From: Basidiobolus meristosporus CBS 931.73
Taxonomy: Eukaryota > Basidiobolomycota > Basidiobolomycetes > Basidiobolales > Basidiobolaceae
Assembly (NCBI GenBank): GCA_002104905.1
Contig: MCFE01000089.1
Coordinates: 112,664 to 176,663, forward strand
Reading direction: 5' to 3'
DNA: 64,000 nt
Program-made: the position numbers and the translations under genes
The notes under the pieces: generated by a model
Database searches by the model: none
Told to the model about the DNA's origin: nothing
Seen by the model: the letters and a program-made list of their open reading frames with translations, nothing else
Shown here: piece by piece, positions 35,379 through 50,271 of the stretch
How the letters are laid out: each line of letters opens with the position of its first letter
Position numbering within the stretch: the first letter of the stretch is position 1

Positions 35379-36680
35379 CTAATTCGTGCCAGCCTCATTA
35401 AAGAAGATCACCATCACTGTGATATCATCGCGAGTGCTCCTCGAGTAAGGTGGCCTGGGCGCCAGCTTGTAAGTAAGGCTTCGTTGATTACTTCCTCCAA
35501 AAGCGTTGCGGATGAGGTGAGTAGAGGCGTTTTCATCCGTGAAACACCAGCGCGATTCGTCTTGGCGCGGATGTTGACGGAGATGAGATGCGACAAGTTG
35601 AACTATCTGGTCGTTGTTCAGCTCGTCGTAGAGTCCGTCCGATGCCAAAATCAGGAACCGGTCGGAAGAAGTAAGATGGCGGTGCTGGACTTCTGGTAAA
35701 GAGGAGATATAGGGTGGTGAGTGATAATGCTCCAAGCTGGCACGGACATCTGGGAAATATTGGTTGGGAATGCCAGATTGTGTGTCATAGTCCCACTTCA
35801 AGTCGTAATCACCTGCGAAATAGGTTGAAACATGTTAATAACCGGACTACATGCTACGCATTCCAAACGTACGCTTACCAAATGCTCTGGTGGGTGCCAA
35901 CAGCCCCAGAACACGATCCAGACTAAATAGGGTCTCATGTTCATTGGGATGCTCCTCATGCATCCGCTTTTGCTCATCAAGATTCTGTGCAGTATGATCG
36001 TTGCTCATGGTCTCAGCACGCCAACCATTCTCGTCACACACTCCGATGACTGCTCTTGAATCGCCAGTGTTAGCGATATAGAGGTCGCTGTTGACGGTGT
36101 CGATGTAGGTGAGTAAAGCACATGAGCCCGAAACGGCGGCCAAAAAGTCCTCTCCTGGTTCCTCTCCAGTCCCGGTAACTATCTCTTGAAGAGCTTTCTT
36201 CGAAATGTCCTCGTCCAGGTCAACAAAACAGTTCTGGATGGAGCGGGTCACCGCTTCGACCCGGGAGGCCTCAGTCTCGAGAGCATGAATGTCCAAGGCC
36301 TCGATTCGCTCCAAGACTTTGTTCGGTAAAATATTACGTACAATCTCGGCACACTCTGGCCCCCCGTGGCCATCAAAGACGCCAAACAAAAGAGAGTTGG
36401 GATCCTCCACCTTAAAACAGTGTTGATCTTCGCCCGGATCGTTCGAGGCAATATGATTGATATCAAAACGCTCGACGACCTTGTTGTCCAGGGTGTGAGA
36501 GACTTCATTTTGTACAAGCAAGGTTTTGATTTCAGGCCAAGTCAGGTCATCATCCTCGTACTCTTGCTCATCATCGGTAAATATATAGTTATTGAGCTCA
36601 GGGTAGTTGTCTGAAGACATGCAGTAGGAAGTAGGTGTGGTAGAGAGGAGGTTTGGAACAGCAGCGCTAACTAGACTCAT
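35379..36680 (-). CDS. PP2C protein phosphatase (Ptc5/pyruvate dehydrogenase phosphatase-like)
   Basis: Two exons on the minus strand, 36680-35879 and 35812-35379, split by a 66-base intron (GTAAGC...TCGCAG). Product about 411 residues. PPM/PP2C motifs occur in order: DPGEDQHCF, FGVFDGHGG, LYIANTGDSRAVIG, LAPTRAFGDYDLKWD (formed across the splice), ILASDGLYDEL and RDDITVMVIFF. The acidic residues that bind two Mg/Mn ions (in ED, DGHGG, SDG, RDD) are present. The LAPTRAFGDYDLKW form and the ETLFSLDRVLG spacing favour the Ptc5/PDP branch, which dephosphorylates mitochondrial pyruvate dehydrogenase. However, the N-terminus is acidic (FTDDEQEYEDDDLTW) rather than a clear mitochondrial presequence, so location is open. 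The frame ends convergently towards the chitinase. Confidence 0.88.
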
Positions 36681-39600
36681 GTTTGTGCAGAGGTAGGAGT
36701 ATTCTGTAAGCTTGACTAGATGAATGGGTGCTTAAAGCGTCTATTTGATGTTGAGTAATACTGGAAGGATGTTCCGTATGGCTACGTGGGTAGAAGGTAG
36801 GAGAAGCGATATTCCCGCAAGAGAAAAGCGAAAGCGATAGATAAAGCTAAGATGAAGCAAAGCTGAAGTAGTTCATCCTCAGGAGCATGCCCAATTTATG
36901 TGATCCGGAGGATAATTTGCGGATCTGAGGAACACTTCCAAGGGATGTATGGATGATTAGAAATCTGAAAATTTTTAGCTTTTAGTGACATAATATATGG
37001 TCAATATTCAAACGGAGTAAATCAATTTGGAATTATATGGAAAAATATCGAATGAAATCAAATCCTCCGGCAATGGGGATTGAGTGGAGCTAGGAATCAA
37101 GAAGAAACACCATAGATAAAACCATCGACGTTGGCGGATCAGGGATAGCCACCAGGTGTGACGCAGTATTAGTCTGAAGCCCGCTTGGTGGGAAAGTCGA
37201 CACTTCCTAAGCTCCCTCCTTCAGAAGCTCAGAAACCAATTGCCTGTTCTGCCGAAAATAGCCTGTGACAAAAGATCGCTGCCCGACCGTTTCATTGGTC
37301 AGTTTCAGCGGATGTTTCCGAGATTATATTAGTAAGGCTCATTGGCATCAGATTGAACCTCGAGTCCATTCCAGGCAGTGATTTCTGCGATATGAGAGGG
37401 CTGCTAATTGTCTTAGCAGCCCCTTGATAAGTCATTATGACTGATTGGTGAGGACGAATCAGAGGGAAATCTAGGATCTCCTGAAATCGATAGTGTATTT
37501 AATTTATTCATCATCCTATTCATGACGTCTATACGCGTCAAATCCTCGCCCTCACCCTTACGAGTAGCCAACATCCACCAGGACCATTCCTAATGAGGCT
37601 GTCATTCAAAACCTGCAGCAACCAGATAATCTAGATTTCTTCGCAGCAAATGAGCACCTGGTGGGTTCCATTTTTCCATGCTGGAAGCTCCCGCCCGCCG
37701 ATGGTTGGCTTAATCAACCCGCATTCTACTCAACAATCCATTTTGAGGAATCCGACTTAGCAGGTCAGACAGTCTCCACTTATGTTGCTGTCTCATATGA
37801 GGTTTCATGTGTCTCCTCAGATCGCTACCATCTTTACCACCTGCTGCATGCTCGAAAAGCTATGCCTCAGGTGTGACATGGCACTATGCCCCAATCGTTG
37901 CTGGCACTCCTTGGTCAATAGATCTAGGCTTGCAATGAGCGCGGCTATTTGGTGCTGGTGGGGTGCGAATGCTGTCCAAATGGATCCATCATTAGGATGC
38001 ATTCCGTGTCCATAGCTTGACCAGTGTGGGGTAGGCGAAACTAGAACTGCAGGTGGCTAATTAACCAGTAATGTATCCCCAATAGACTGGAATTGCCCTT
38101 GATGTGCAGAATTAAATATGAAATATACGTACGAAGTATAAACTGGCTGCAATCTAACTCCAAACTAGGCCATCTGGATTTGTATTGTCTGTAAGAGGAT
38201 TACCGGAAACACCAAGTGGCTAATTGAATATAGCTAGCCTACTGCATCCAGGATATGTTAGTCTGATATGCTACAAGTCGAGCAGAAGTAGCGCTCTAGT
38301 TGGCTGTGCTCCGACAGACACTTCTGTTGGTTTACGTTTACACACCACAGAAGTCTTCGAGATAGTTGGTTGAACTGAAGGTCCTTGTGCCAGCGTCCTG
38401 AAATTGGCACGAACCTTCCACCTATGCAAAGCCCTCAACAACCATTTAATCGCTGCTTGCAACCTGGGATTTCCAAGAATTCTGAACCAGCCAGCATTTC
38501 AAGGCTAAGGCAACGTCGAAGCCACCACTTACCCAGTTAAGGATTCTCGCAGGACGACGCCCAGCCTACTTTCAAGATTCTTGGGGACCTGACGAAAGTG
38601 GAGGCCTAAAATGGGGCGCCTTGCACAAGACAACTGAAACATATTAAATTTGCTGCTGGTTTATCCAATTAAGCTAAATACTGATTTAGTCCATCACGAA
38701 AATGGTTAAAGCAGCCGTGTCATACTTGGACCAAACTTCAGGTATGGCCATCAACCTCACGTTGATCGACCCTTCGACAAAATATAGGGAAGGTTTGATT
38801 GCATCTAGCTCCAAGTCAGCATTTGTAATGCGATGGGTGATAATTGGGGGCATTAAGCCCTTGGCTGAGATTGTTCAGGCTTCTGTGCAGTGCACCAGGT
38901 ACACGTTAGGGCTATGGATTCATAGATTCCAATTCCGTGGTCAGATACACATCCTGCAATGACGAACAATCATCGATACTGCAGATACATGTATATTACA
39001 TAAAACAGGCCCATATAGGAGATAACGATAATAACTGGCTTTCCATTACTGTGCTTCATATACGTATTTTCTGCATCATTAATCAACCACATCTCGCTTG
39101 GATTTTGCCCAGTTTGGGAAGGCGCGTGAATGGAGTAAGTCGACAAGCTCGAATTGATGGCAACTATAGTCTGCTTCTCTGATGTGATATCGGGCATAGA
39201 TCATACTCAGCTACTTCCAACACCGAGCATTGTGATATTGCGGTTCCACTAGCTTTGCCGCTTTGCTAGGGAGTTGAGCTTCAAGGACCTAATGAGAGAG
39301 AGTTTCTACCATCCGCAAGAAGGGGGCGAGCTATGCCATCCTCTTTGCATGACTAACGGAGGATATCTGATCTGGCTGAAGCTTGGCCTTGCTAAGGCTG
39401 GATAGCCATGATGGCGGAGCCATACCATTGCCATATTCTGTTTGTGGGCAATATAGCTGTATTGGAAACGCCAGGTTTCACGGGAAGGGGAAGCGGCAAA
39501 ATATTGATGGCTATTTAGGCCGAATATCAAGCCCCTACAAATCCATTACGTCGCATTGTCATCCACAGCTTTGCTGCCATTCTTGGATGTTATCTCCCCA

Positions 39601-40643
39601 TGCTTTCACTAGTACGACGCCGTCTGCTTATTTCTCTGAAACTGGCTGAATGAGCACCCATGTCTAATCAAGCTCAGCAACTTGGATGCTGAGTGGCCCT
39701 ATTCATCCTAATTCTGGTAGGCAGCGTGTATGATGTTGGCACACCACCTGCATATACTCATCAATTGGGGAGATTACTAAGTCTTGGTGGCTGATTTTCC
39801 AGGAATATCAACAATGTGTCGTAACCCCCAACCCACACAACCGCTCAAGAGCATGCAGCATCATTGTAGCTAACAATGTAGCCTGATCGCCCAACAAGTA
39901 TCGCACGTCAGGCTCAGGTATGGAATACACCTGAAATAGATCCGTGAGCGCGCAGTAGAGTCAGTGGAGCATAGCACACATCATGAGGTTTGGCCCGATT
40001 CGTTGGCTGAGTGGCATTGTAAAACCACTGAGGTTTCAATGAGGTCCTCTGACATCATGGATATGAAAACCAGGATTTCCAGGCTCGATCTGGTAGGGTT
40101 GACATCAATTGATGCATTGGATCTCTCCCTGAGGCGGGGCATAGTAGATGGACATGCAGGGTGAGTATGAGAAAGAGTGCATTCCATGAGCACCTGGAAG
40201 GTAAGGTGCAGTGCGTCCTGAGGAATCAGAGGACTTTTCAGGAGGCTGCATCGGCTACGTTCATTTCATTTCAACCTAGCCAGCCAAGCACTGCTATTCT
40301 CCTCCCAAATGAGATATGGTACAAACAGCACACACAGATAGGCTGGAACAGTGAATGAAACTGCAACAGTAATACAAGGGCAGAGTTCTAGTTGATCCTC
40401 GATCAAACGCGTGATGCACCAGTAGGTCAATGACATAGCACCACAAGGTAGGCACACCTCCGAAGATTGCTGTTGCTCTCCTCATTGATGCTATGCATGC
40501 CCTAATATCTCCGATCCATGGTTATTGATGTCTCAGTATTGTAGAGGGGATTTCCTGATTCTCCTTGATCACTGTCGGATTTTAGGTTGCATTTGCTCAT
40601 ATAAAGCCTGATCTGAGGGACTGTCCCAAATAATATTGTCTAC
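36681..40643. other. 4-kb region without recognisable genes
   Basis: Only short scattered frames (for example 37661-37876, 38702-38962, 39964-40164) are found, none with a domain or consistent splice structure. The first ~250 bases probably form the PP2C promoter and the last ~300 the DED1 promoter. No repeat or RNA gene was recognised. Confidence 0.4.
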
Positions 40644-42905
<2,262 letters not shown>

Positions 42906-43031
42906 GCTAGCTCTTAGGGAGAGAAAACGGAGAGGGGATGGTGGTGTATTATATTTTCAACATATTTTCTTTTATCTGAAAAGGTGGAATTAATTCATAA
43001 TTGTTTTGTATATGTACATTGATACCATTTA

Positions 43032-43044
43032 CCCCCCCCCCCCC
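43032..43044. repeat. poly-C run (13 C)
   Basis: An uninterrupted run of 13 cytosines in the 3' flank of DED1, about 130 bases after its stop codon. Confidence 0.85.
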
Positions 43045-43444
43045 ACAAGTTCCTTTTTACATTTCATTAGTACACGCTTTTTTTGTACAGACTGATCCTC
43101 TACCGAACTAGAATATATTTTTATAGGCTGCGAACTGCTAGATACCTCTTACACAGCGTCAATACGAGGTGTGTGCTGACTCAATAAATTATACATACAG
43201 TTTATCGATAGCTATGTCTATGCGTCATGGGATGCGACTTGGTAGCGCATTAGCAGATTATCCGAGAAGAATACTCCTATGTTCCCATGTAGGACCAAAC
43301 AAATATTTAGTGTAGTTCTGGGAATTGCTGGAAATATCCCAAATTTGATTGCCAATTAGGAAAATATTGGTAAGTATCAACAATACCTTATATTACAATA
43401 AGGGTTTGTTTGATTTCTTTTATTTCCAGATTTATCTGCTCAAC

Positions 43445-44421
43445 ATGTCCAGCTGCCCTGTAGCCCGAGCACTTGAGGTAACGCAAGCAGTTAGAATCCA
43501 AAGCTGACTTTCATAGAAATCTCACGAGAGGCTATTCTAGGCAGGAGTGGAATTCTACGACGCTCTGGAGGAAGAATTTTTCTCTCTAGAGTGAGTTCTT
43601 AGCACCCATCTTGGTACTCGACATCTACTAATCTGGCTGAATCGGTTTCGCTTCCAGAGACGACAAATTGCTTCTGAAATGGTTCACTGTTCAAAATCTA
43701 CCGGAGAGCGTTCGGGACTGGACCTTTGATCTGGTTAAGCGAAACATGGAGGCTATGTAGGTCACGTTCACAGGCGATTTTCCATAGCAAGTGTTGACGT
43801 TTCCTAGGTATCGCCAAGCCAAGTGTGGTTGGTCAGACGAAGAGAAGTGGGAGGAAATGTTTGACGATGAAACCAACCGCTTCTTGGTCGTATTTGACCA
43901 GCTCAACAACGCGCCTGTTGGGTTTATTATGCTTCAATTTTGTTACGAAGAAGACGCTAATGAAGAAGAAGTGGCAGTGGTGTATTGGTACTCAAACATG
44001 GAAAAGTTGCCAAGTAATTATTTGGTCTAATAATTGATGCATTTCTAGTATGGAAATCCAGATTGAAAAGGAATGGCGTGGTAAAAGAATCGGCCAATTC
44101 TTGATGTCACAGCTTGAGAAGGTTGGGAAGAAGTGGAATATGACCAAATCAATGTTAACCGTATTCATAAGTAAGTGCGTAGTGTGCTATTCATCCATTT
44201 CAAGTACTCACCGACCTCAAACCTGCTTTAGCCAACCAGCCAGCATATCGTTTTTATATCCAACTAGGGTAATACGTTTTATGAACCTAACTTCTTTTAC
44301 CTGACACTCAAAGAAACCCCATGTTAGTTACAAGCCGGACGAAGTTTCGCCAAGTCAGATCCTTTCACGATCGGAAGCACAAAAATATGATTATGAAATC
44401 ATGAGCAAATACCTAGGATAG
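43445..44421 (+). CDS. NAA40: N-alpha-acetyltransferase 40 (NatD/Nat4), GNAT family
   Basis: Seven short exons: 43445-43477, 43541-43590, 43658-43756, 43808-43987, 44049-44170, 44232-44268 and 44328-44421, all GT-AG. Product about 204 residues. The splice choice at 43987/44049 gives VVYCMEIQIEKEWRGKRIG, which matches the NAA40 core (VLYCYEVQLE in the human protein, as recalled) and contains the acetyl-CoA loop RGKRIG. Further family matches are YRQAKCGWSDEEKWEEM, FLVVFD, MLTVFITNQPAYRFYIQLGY, DEVSPS and the C-terminal YDYEIMSKYLG. Known role: acetylation of the N-terminal Ser of histones H4 and H2A. It follows DED1 in the same direction, about 540 bases after its stop. Confidence 0.88.
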
Positions 44422-44978
44422 AAATGTATACCCATAGAGTGTGGGCGCAACACTTAATTCTAATTAGTGTTCGATGTATACAATTAGACAGTTCAATACA
44501 GAGCAACCACTGTACTCTGGAGCTTGTTCATAGTGTGACGTGACATATTAAACGTACGAGTACTCTGTTCATAAGGTATTTCTTTACATGATGATGGGGA
44601 GTACTTGGCGATTCTTGTCATTGAACAGGCCATGCCGCAGGATGCTGTTGTAACGTTTTTCTCGAGCTACATTATATCCTTCAATCTATATTGTGAAATA
44701 GGCAAATTCACTTAGTCTGAGCAATCACATTGTGTTCAATTAATGTTTAGTGACTTGATTGCTGGTGCGGAATTGAGTGTCAAAGTGTTGGCGACGTACA
44801 GATGCAGCATGTAGTTGTTGTTGAATGTTACGATGTTCTGTGGAGCTTACACTTTAGTTATCCTCATCAATTATGGGTCAAGGTAGGCACCGCTACCTGT
44901 GAGCACAAGAATTCATAACAAAGGTTGCTTGGCTATACCACATGCAGAGATGAGTTTATTGAATTGAAATTCCATTAA
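44422..44978. other. intergenic region between convergent genes
   Basis: About 560 bases between the 3' ends of NAA40 and the Nit-type hydrolase. No open frame or structural motif was recognised. It should hold both polyadenylation regions. Confidence 0.5.
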
Positions 44979-46228
44979 TCAACCAAAAATATCTTCGCGT
45001 CGATGATTCAAGACCGGCATGGAGCGACGAACCTTCTGTATCCAGTCAGAATCGATCTCTGCAATGGCCAGAAGTGGCTCGTTAACCTCAGGACAGCGAG
45101 CAAGGATTGTACCCCAGGGGTCGACGATCTGTTGGGTTAAATCCATTAACCATGCAACACGCGGATGAGGATATGGAGCATTCTTACCATAGCATGTCCG
45201 TAGCTCTCTCGCTTTTCGTTGTGCTTTCCGATCTGGGCGGCTGCCACCACGTATGTCTGAGTTTCAATGGCTCGAGATCTAAGCAGCATTTCTAGTTCGA
45301 TAGTAAGCCAGCTTGTGAGTTTGTGAATATGGGGTAGCAAAACGTAGTGAATCCAGTGTACCCCAGTGCGCCTGCCCAGTTTTCACTGTAAACGCGGATG
45401 GATATGTGATAATCTCTGCTCCCTTTTTGCGTAAGCTTTGACTGAGCTCGGGGAATCTCAGGTCGTAGCACTATCACAGGTTCTTTAGTGTCGTGCAGAA
45501 TCAAGTGCAATGTTGCTGAAATCTTACGATAGCGAGGCCAACTCTTCCCACTGGTGTTTCCACTGGATCGACCACTCTATTTCCAGCTAGGGTGTTTTCA
45601 CTTTCCAACAATCTAGGGCCATTTTTGATGTCCTAGGTGAACCAAGGTTAGCTGCAACCCTAGTAAATATATGTCCAAGTGCCCAGAAATTTACCACATC
45701 AAACAGGTGTATCTTATGATAGGTTTCCACTACATTGCCGGCATCGGAAATGACAATGTTCGAATTGTATAATTTGCGCTCTTCCGAGGTCTGGTATTTA
45801 AGTGTTTCCATGTTTTTTAGTAAGCCTCGGAATGTCTTATCAATTGATATTCCAAACGAGGAACAAGCCCACCTTTTGATGAAGCCCAATGGATACCCAC
45901 ATGTTATGCTCAGTCGCTGCCTGTTTTATCCCATCCAGGAAGGAGGCCTCCCAGTTTTTCGTCAATTCAAAAGCCACGTCTTTTGAGGGTGCAATAAAGT
46001 CGGAGGCCTCAGGGAAAAACACCATCTTCGTGGCAGAGGGGCAAGTAAAAGGTGAGTTTCGCGAATTCAAATCAAAGTAAGAATGGCTAGAACGACATTT
46101 ACTTTTACCCCACGTTCATTAGCTTGCCGTATCAAATTAACACAGGTGCTCAAGTTATGCTCTACTTGGGAAGTGGCACAGAATTGGGCAACTGCAATAA
46201 GTTGTCGTAGCTTTGGAAGAGTTGACAT
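44979..46228 (-). CDS. Nit-type carbon-nitrogen hydrolase (deaminated glutathione amidase-like)
   Basis: Seven exons on the minus strand: 46228-46103, 46025-45873, 45790-45695, 45632-45528, 45470-45362, 45291-45188 and 45128-44979; introns are GT-AG (57-82 bases) and all junctions are in frame. Product about 280 residues, normal for Nit1/Nit2 proteins. The nitrilase-superfamily catalytic triad is visible: Glu48 in [11 protein letters not shown], Lys119 in YHKIHLFDV and Cys161 in [11 protein letters not shown] (the last formed across an intron). Other family matches are [14 protein letters not shown] at the N-terminus and [26 protein letters not shown]. The likely activity is hydrolysis of an omega-amide or of deaminated glutathione in cytosol or mitochondria; the exact branch cannot be settled by eye. 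Single-exon readings of this locus give only fragments. Confidence 0.87.
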
Positions 46229-46880
46229 GAGTTGATGATTCTTTATCAGCAGGTATGGGGAATAGCCTCGTCACTTCCACTCTGGTTGGAAAACACTGTC
46301 CAATAGACAAATTAATAGATTCTAGCCTGCAGCCACGAATACGCCTACGGTTCATGCTAGTGTGGGGATAATCTTGTCAATTTCCCTGAATGATGGATGA
46401 TCATTCAGAGTCATATATTGCGTCATACTTGCTATTAATTGTGAATATTGCAGAGCTACTTTCAGTGGCAAAACTCCTCCCAGCGCCTTAAATCTCGGAT
46501 TATTGAATAAGCTGGGTTTGGAATGTAGCTAGTTTCTATTCTCCACAAAGCAGCGCGTTGTCGGGAAAGATCAAATGACGAGAGTCGCAAATATTTGATT
46601 GTAAATATCAACGACTTCCGACCAACACAGTTAGGGGCCACGATATTGGAGGGCCCTGAAAATCACCGATAAGCCATCGACGTGACTACCCAGTTCAACC
46701 CAAATCAAATATGTTTTTAATATTAAGCAATGACAGCTACATGATTGAGATAATCGGAAAAGCTTTGTATAAGCCATAGTGCTCACAAACTGTATACTTC
46801 AGAATACTCATATTGGCGAATGGATATAGTTGCCTCTCTACAATAAGAATTGACAACGTGTTGCTGGCCTAGGGGATGGT
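46229..46880. other. intergenic region
   Basis: Between the 5' end of the Nit-type gene and the 3' end of the TspO-like gene, both on the minus strand. No recognisable gene. Holds the Nit promoter. Confidence 0.45.
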
Positions 46881-47669
46881 TTAACCCAACAAGGGTGCTT
46901 GCTCTGCCTCCGATGCTCTTCCGGAAACCAAAGGCTTGACGCTGTAAATAAGCACTGCAATTGATAAACCCAACGCGGTCCAATGGATGGCAGGCTCATG
47001 CTGTTGAACAAATATCGCAAGTAGAGACCATGCAATAACAAATGCTCCAACCAGATCGCCCTTCTTGTATTCGGTATATCCAATACCAGTCGATCCTAAG
47101 AATACCAATCCGAAAATGACGAAGATGACTTGGAGTGTGGAGGGCCCATCTACATGAGTGCGGGTGAATGCAGCGAAGGCATTGACAACTGCGACGACGA
47201 CTATCCAGGCATGGTAAATAGAGAAAGGTGCATGGACAAACAAGGCGTCTGCCCAATTGCGCACTGCGAAGTCCGACTTCAAGCGATGATAGATGCTAGA
47301 AATAATGCCAGCAATGAAGAGAACAATCAACAAGGAAGTAATACGATGACCTTGCTCCCATAAATGAAGCCACAGACTGTGTAGAATAGCACTGGAGGCG
47401 AACCACCAGCCAACCCCGTCCTTAACAACGTCATCTGCAGTGTCAAACCATTGGTAAATGATGAATCCGAGTAAGAGGAAGTGAGTGAGTCCATAAGCAG
47501 CGAAGGCGAAAGGAGCAGGAGTTATGTAAGTAGGATGCTTGGCATCAGGAGTGTACGGTCCGTTGACGTTTTCTGGTCCAACAACAGCGTATATGTTGTC
47601 ACTTAAGAAATAGAAATAGACAATCACGTTGACTACTTTGAGCCAAAGGTGCTCTTTAGAGAAAGCCAT
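46881..47669 (-). CDS. multi-pass membrane protein resembling TspO/MBR-related proteins
   Basis: The chosen start (47669, MAFSKEHLWLKVVNVIVYFY) gives about 262 residues. The frame is open upstream to 47756, but those 29 codons look like leader sequence (Ser/Pro-rich). About 7-8 membrane segments are visible. The motif HPTYITPAPFAFAAYGLTHF, followed by LLLGFIIYQWF, resembles the FTPxxYxFxIWGLIY...YQ core of larger TspO/MBR-related proteins found in bacteria and fungi. Trp-rich loops (GWWFASSAILHSLWLHLWEQ) fit this too. The C-terminus ends with an acidic/dileucine-like tail (EAEQAPLLG). The function is unknown; a tetrapyrrole or lipid ligand is only a guess from the family. Confidence 0.65.
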   Translation of the reverse strand: MAFSKEHLWLKVVNVIVYFYFLSDNIYAVVGPENVNGPYTPDAKHPTYITPAPFAFAAYGLTHFLLLGFIIYQWFDTADDVVKDGVGWWFASSAILHSLWLHLWEQGHRITSLLIVLFIAGIISSIYHRLKSDFAVRNWADALFVHAPFSIYHAWIVVVAVVNAFAAFTRTHVDGPSTLQVIFVIFGLVFLGSTGIGYTEYKKGDLVGAFVIAWSLLAIFVQQHEPAIHWTALGLSIAVLIYSVKPLVSGRASEAEQAPLLG

Positions 47670-49407
47670 TAGTAAGTCAATGAAGAGAGGTGGAGATGAA
47701 GGTGACAATGCATTGAGTGAAGACGTGAGGCCAATATATACATGAATCAACGTCACGAGATTCTAGAATTGGGATTGCATTTCTATTGAATAAAGCATTT
47801 TATGACATTGCCTTGTATTACATATGACATAATAAAGCTGACCCTTTGGTTTCATTTCGAACTACACATTTCACTTACGAATCCTACCAACTTCATCTTC
47901 CTAGCTAGTATATATTAATGACGTCCACTCAGTCGTATGCATTGTAGATTAACTGGATAAAACCAATCAATTCGGATGCTGGTGTTGCTGATTGTCTAGT
48001 CCAATCCAACCTGTATTAAAATAGAAAACCTAGTAAACACACGCTCAACTGTGGTCCCCCTATCGCAGTAGGGGGTCCTCGCCTGTGCTGATAATTTGTA
48101 GATCCAGTATGAATGATGTCTAAGGGATCCAGGAGGTTTGTTTATTGAAAAGCAGAACAGAACTGCCTACCGGCAATCTAAATCCTAGGATAGCATTGCC
48201 TAGTTCATTGAGGGCATAGGAACGCAGCTAGAATACAGTTGGCTGTTTCACTGTGCAACCACTCGCGGGCAGTAATAGCCGCTGGTGGTGAGCCTGAAGT
48301 CAGGTAACAATCCACCTTCCAAATCGAGGGTAGTCCATACATCAGAGATCATACCTCACTCAATGACTGGCAATTCCCAATCGCTGTTCAATAAGAATCA
48401 TGTAGTAGGGGCAGCTGGATGATGATCCTGGAAGCATGTCTCATAGCTACTTCCTTAAGTAATCAAACAAAGTAACGTGGTGATGCTACTAGCTAAAAAC
48501 CCCATTGCGGTTCATTCTCATTAGATATGTTGGTTGTTGCCTAGCATTGATGTTGGCAAAGATTGCGACTGGGCAATGCGCAGCCCCTAGCTTTTAAGGC
48601 CAAATTCAAGGCTGGATGATACGTGATGGCGCGTGAGAAACGTCGCCCCCTGAGTTCGAAAAGTATCGCCATATCATGGATAAAAGGTTAGAGTTCGTAC
48701 TCTAAAATCAGTGCATTGTTGGCAAAGCAGTTCAGAATACTCCGCTCTATATCCATTCTAGGTTGGGCCCTCCAACTAGTGGTACAGTGCCATGATGATA
48801 ATCTCTGGTGCTATGCCTATCGCTGATAGATGGGCACGGTTGATGGCTTAGCTAACAACTACATTGCGGGATTGGTTTTTCAGAATATCTTTTGCATGCC
48901 AATACCCAGAATGTGAAAGAACTATCAGCGGTCACGATACATTGGTACAAGAGGATTCTGACGGCTCCTTCATCACCATGCGGGCCTACAATAATTTACG
49001 TAATCCTAGTCTGCTGAATGCCTGGCCTTTTACCAAGTTCCTGCTCTTGCAACAGGTGGTAAATCATAGTATTTGCTAAATCTAGTTTACTAAGTATCAG
49101 TGCCGGTTATCAATCTCCGCTGTGTGAGTAAATACTAGTCAATCAATTTTACGTACTCTGCTACTCTGAGTCAAGGAATCTGCCTCATGTTTTTAGAACT
49201 CTCATCTTTGTAATGATGGACATCTTGGCCTGGGATATTGACGCATCATTTACTATTATGGCATGTCTGGTCACTCTTCACAACCAATAGGGTCCATCCA
49301 TGTATCGGCTGGTCCATATTGGTATGCGTCATTACTTGCGGAAACCTAAATGTGCCCAAAGCGAACAGGACGGTATATATATACATGATCATGTCCGCTC
49401 TCTCCAT
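47670..49407. other. intergenic region without recognisable genes
   Basis: About 1.7 kb between two divergently transcribed genes (TspO-like on minus, NAT on plus). One 71-codon frame (48864-49079) has no domain. A small inverted repeat (GGTCCCCCTATCGCAGTAGG with GGGGTCC) lies near 48053-48078. No TE similarity was noticed. Confidence 0.4.
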
Positions 49408-50271
49408 ATGACACTAATGCCAGTTTCCGAGATTTCCAGTTTTTCTTTACAAGAATATTTCAACCGTATTGGGTTTGAAAGCGACGGAAACCCGCCACCA
49501 ACTTTGGAGACTCTTCAAAAGCTGCACTACCTGCATAGACAGAGCATCCCATTTGAGAACCTCGCCCTCCATTATGGTCCTGAGAAGGGGATTAGCATTG
49601 AGCCCGAGAAAATATTCCATAAATTGGTAACAAAGAGACGTGGAGGATATTGTTTTGAACAAAACAGCCTATTTAGCAGAGTTCTAAAAGAACTTGGATA
49701 CACATTATATACTGGTATGGCTTCTGTTGCTGAAGAGCTTGAAGGCGAACTTCGCTATCTGGGACGTAGCCATATGTTAATATTTGTGAAGTACGATGAA
49801 CAGTTGTACTTGGCGGATGTAGGTTTTGGCTCACCTGGAACTGGTGCAATACTTCCAATACAGGAGGACCTCTCCTTCAGTGCCATAGGAAACCAAGAAT
49901 ATCGCTTCAGGCGCATTTGCCATCCAGAAGGCGCACGGCTCGATTTGTGTCCAACCGGTCTTCTGCTGGAACATCGCTATACGCAACCGGAAGTGTCCCC
50001 ATGGAAGCCTATGTATTTCTTAACTTTCACTGAGTTTACCCACCTTGACTATGAACTAGCCAACTATTATACGTCAACTAATCCTAAAACCATTTTCCTT
50101 CGCCATAAAATCGTCGGTATTCCAACATTGGATGGTCGAGTCACCCTGCTCGACAAAGAATTGAGAATACGAAAGCACAATGGCGAGGTGACTAGAATCA
50201 CCCTAAAGGATGAAGATGAAGTAAAGTCCGCCCTCAATGAGCATTTTGGCATTGTCCTTGATGAAGAATAA
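49408..50271 (+). CDS. arylamine N-acetyltransferase
   Basis: Single exon. The frame is open from 49300, but ATG at 49408 (MTLMPVSEISSFSLQEYFNR) gives the usual ~287-residue length and starts just before the conserved N-terminus. The NAT catalytic triad is visible: Cys82 in RGGYCFEQN, His122 in GRSHMLIFV and Asp137 in LADVGFGSPG (numbering from 49408). HRQSIPFENL is another family signature. It transfers acetyl or malonyl groups from CoA to arylamines and hydrazines in the cytosol. In some fungi NAT detoxifies plant-derived aminophenols or anthranilate. It is convergent with a DAL5-type permease 550 bases away, which might import a related substrate; that link is only inferred. Confidence 0.92.
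   Translation: MTLMPVSEISSFSLQEYFNRIGFESDGNPPPTLETLQKLHYLHRQSIPFENLALHYGPEKGISIEPEKIFHKLVTKRRGGYCFEQNSLFSRVLKELGYTLYTGMASVAEELEGELRYLGRSHMLIFVKYDEQLYLADVGFGSPGTGAILPIQEDLSFSAIGNQEYRFRRICHPEGARLDLCPTGLLLEHRYTQPEVSPWKPMYFLTFTEFTHLDYELANYYTSTNPKTIFLRHKIVGIPTLDGRVTLLDKELRIRKHNGEVTRITLKDEDEVKSALNEHFGIVLDEE

Noticed and set aside
47669-47756. Longer N-terminus of the TspO-like protein
   Set aside because: The extra 29 codons are open but Ser/Pro-rich and unlike the family start; the ATG at 47669 gives a natural beginning.
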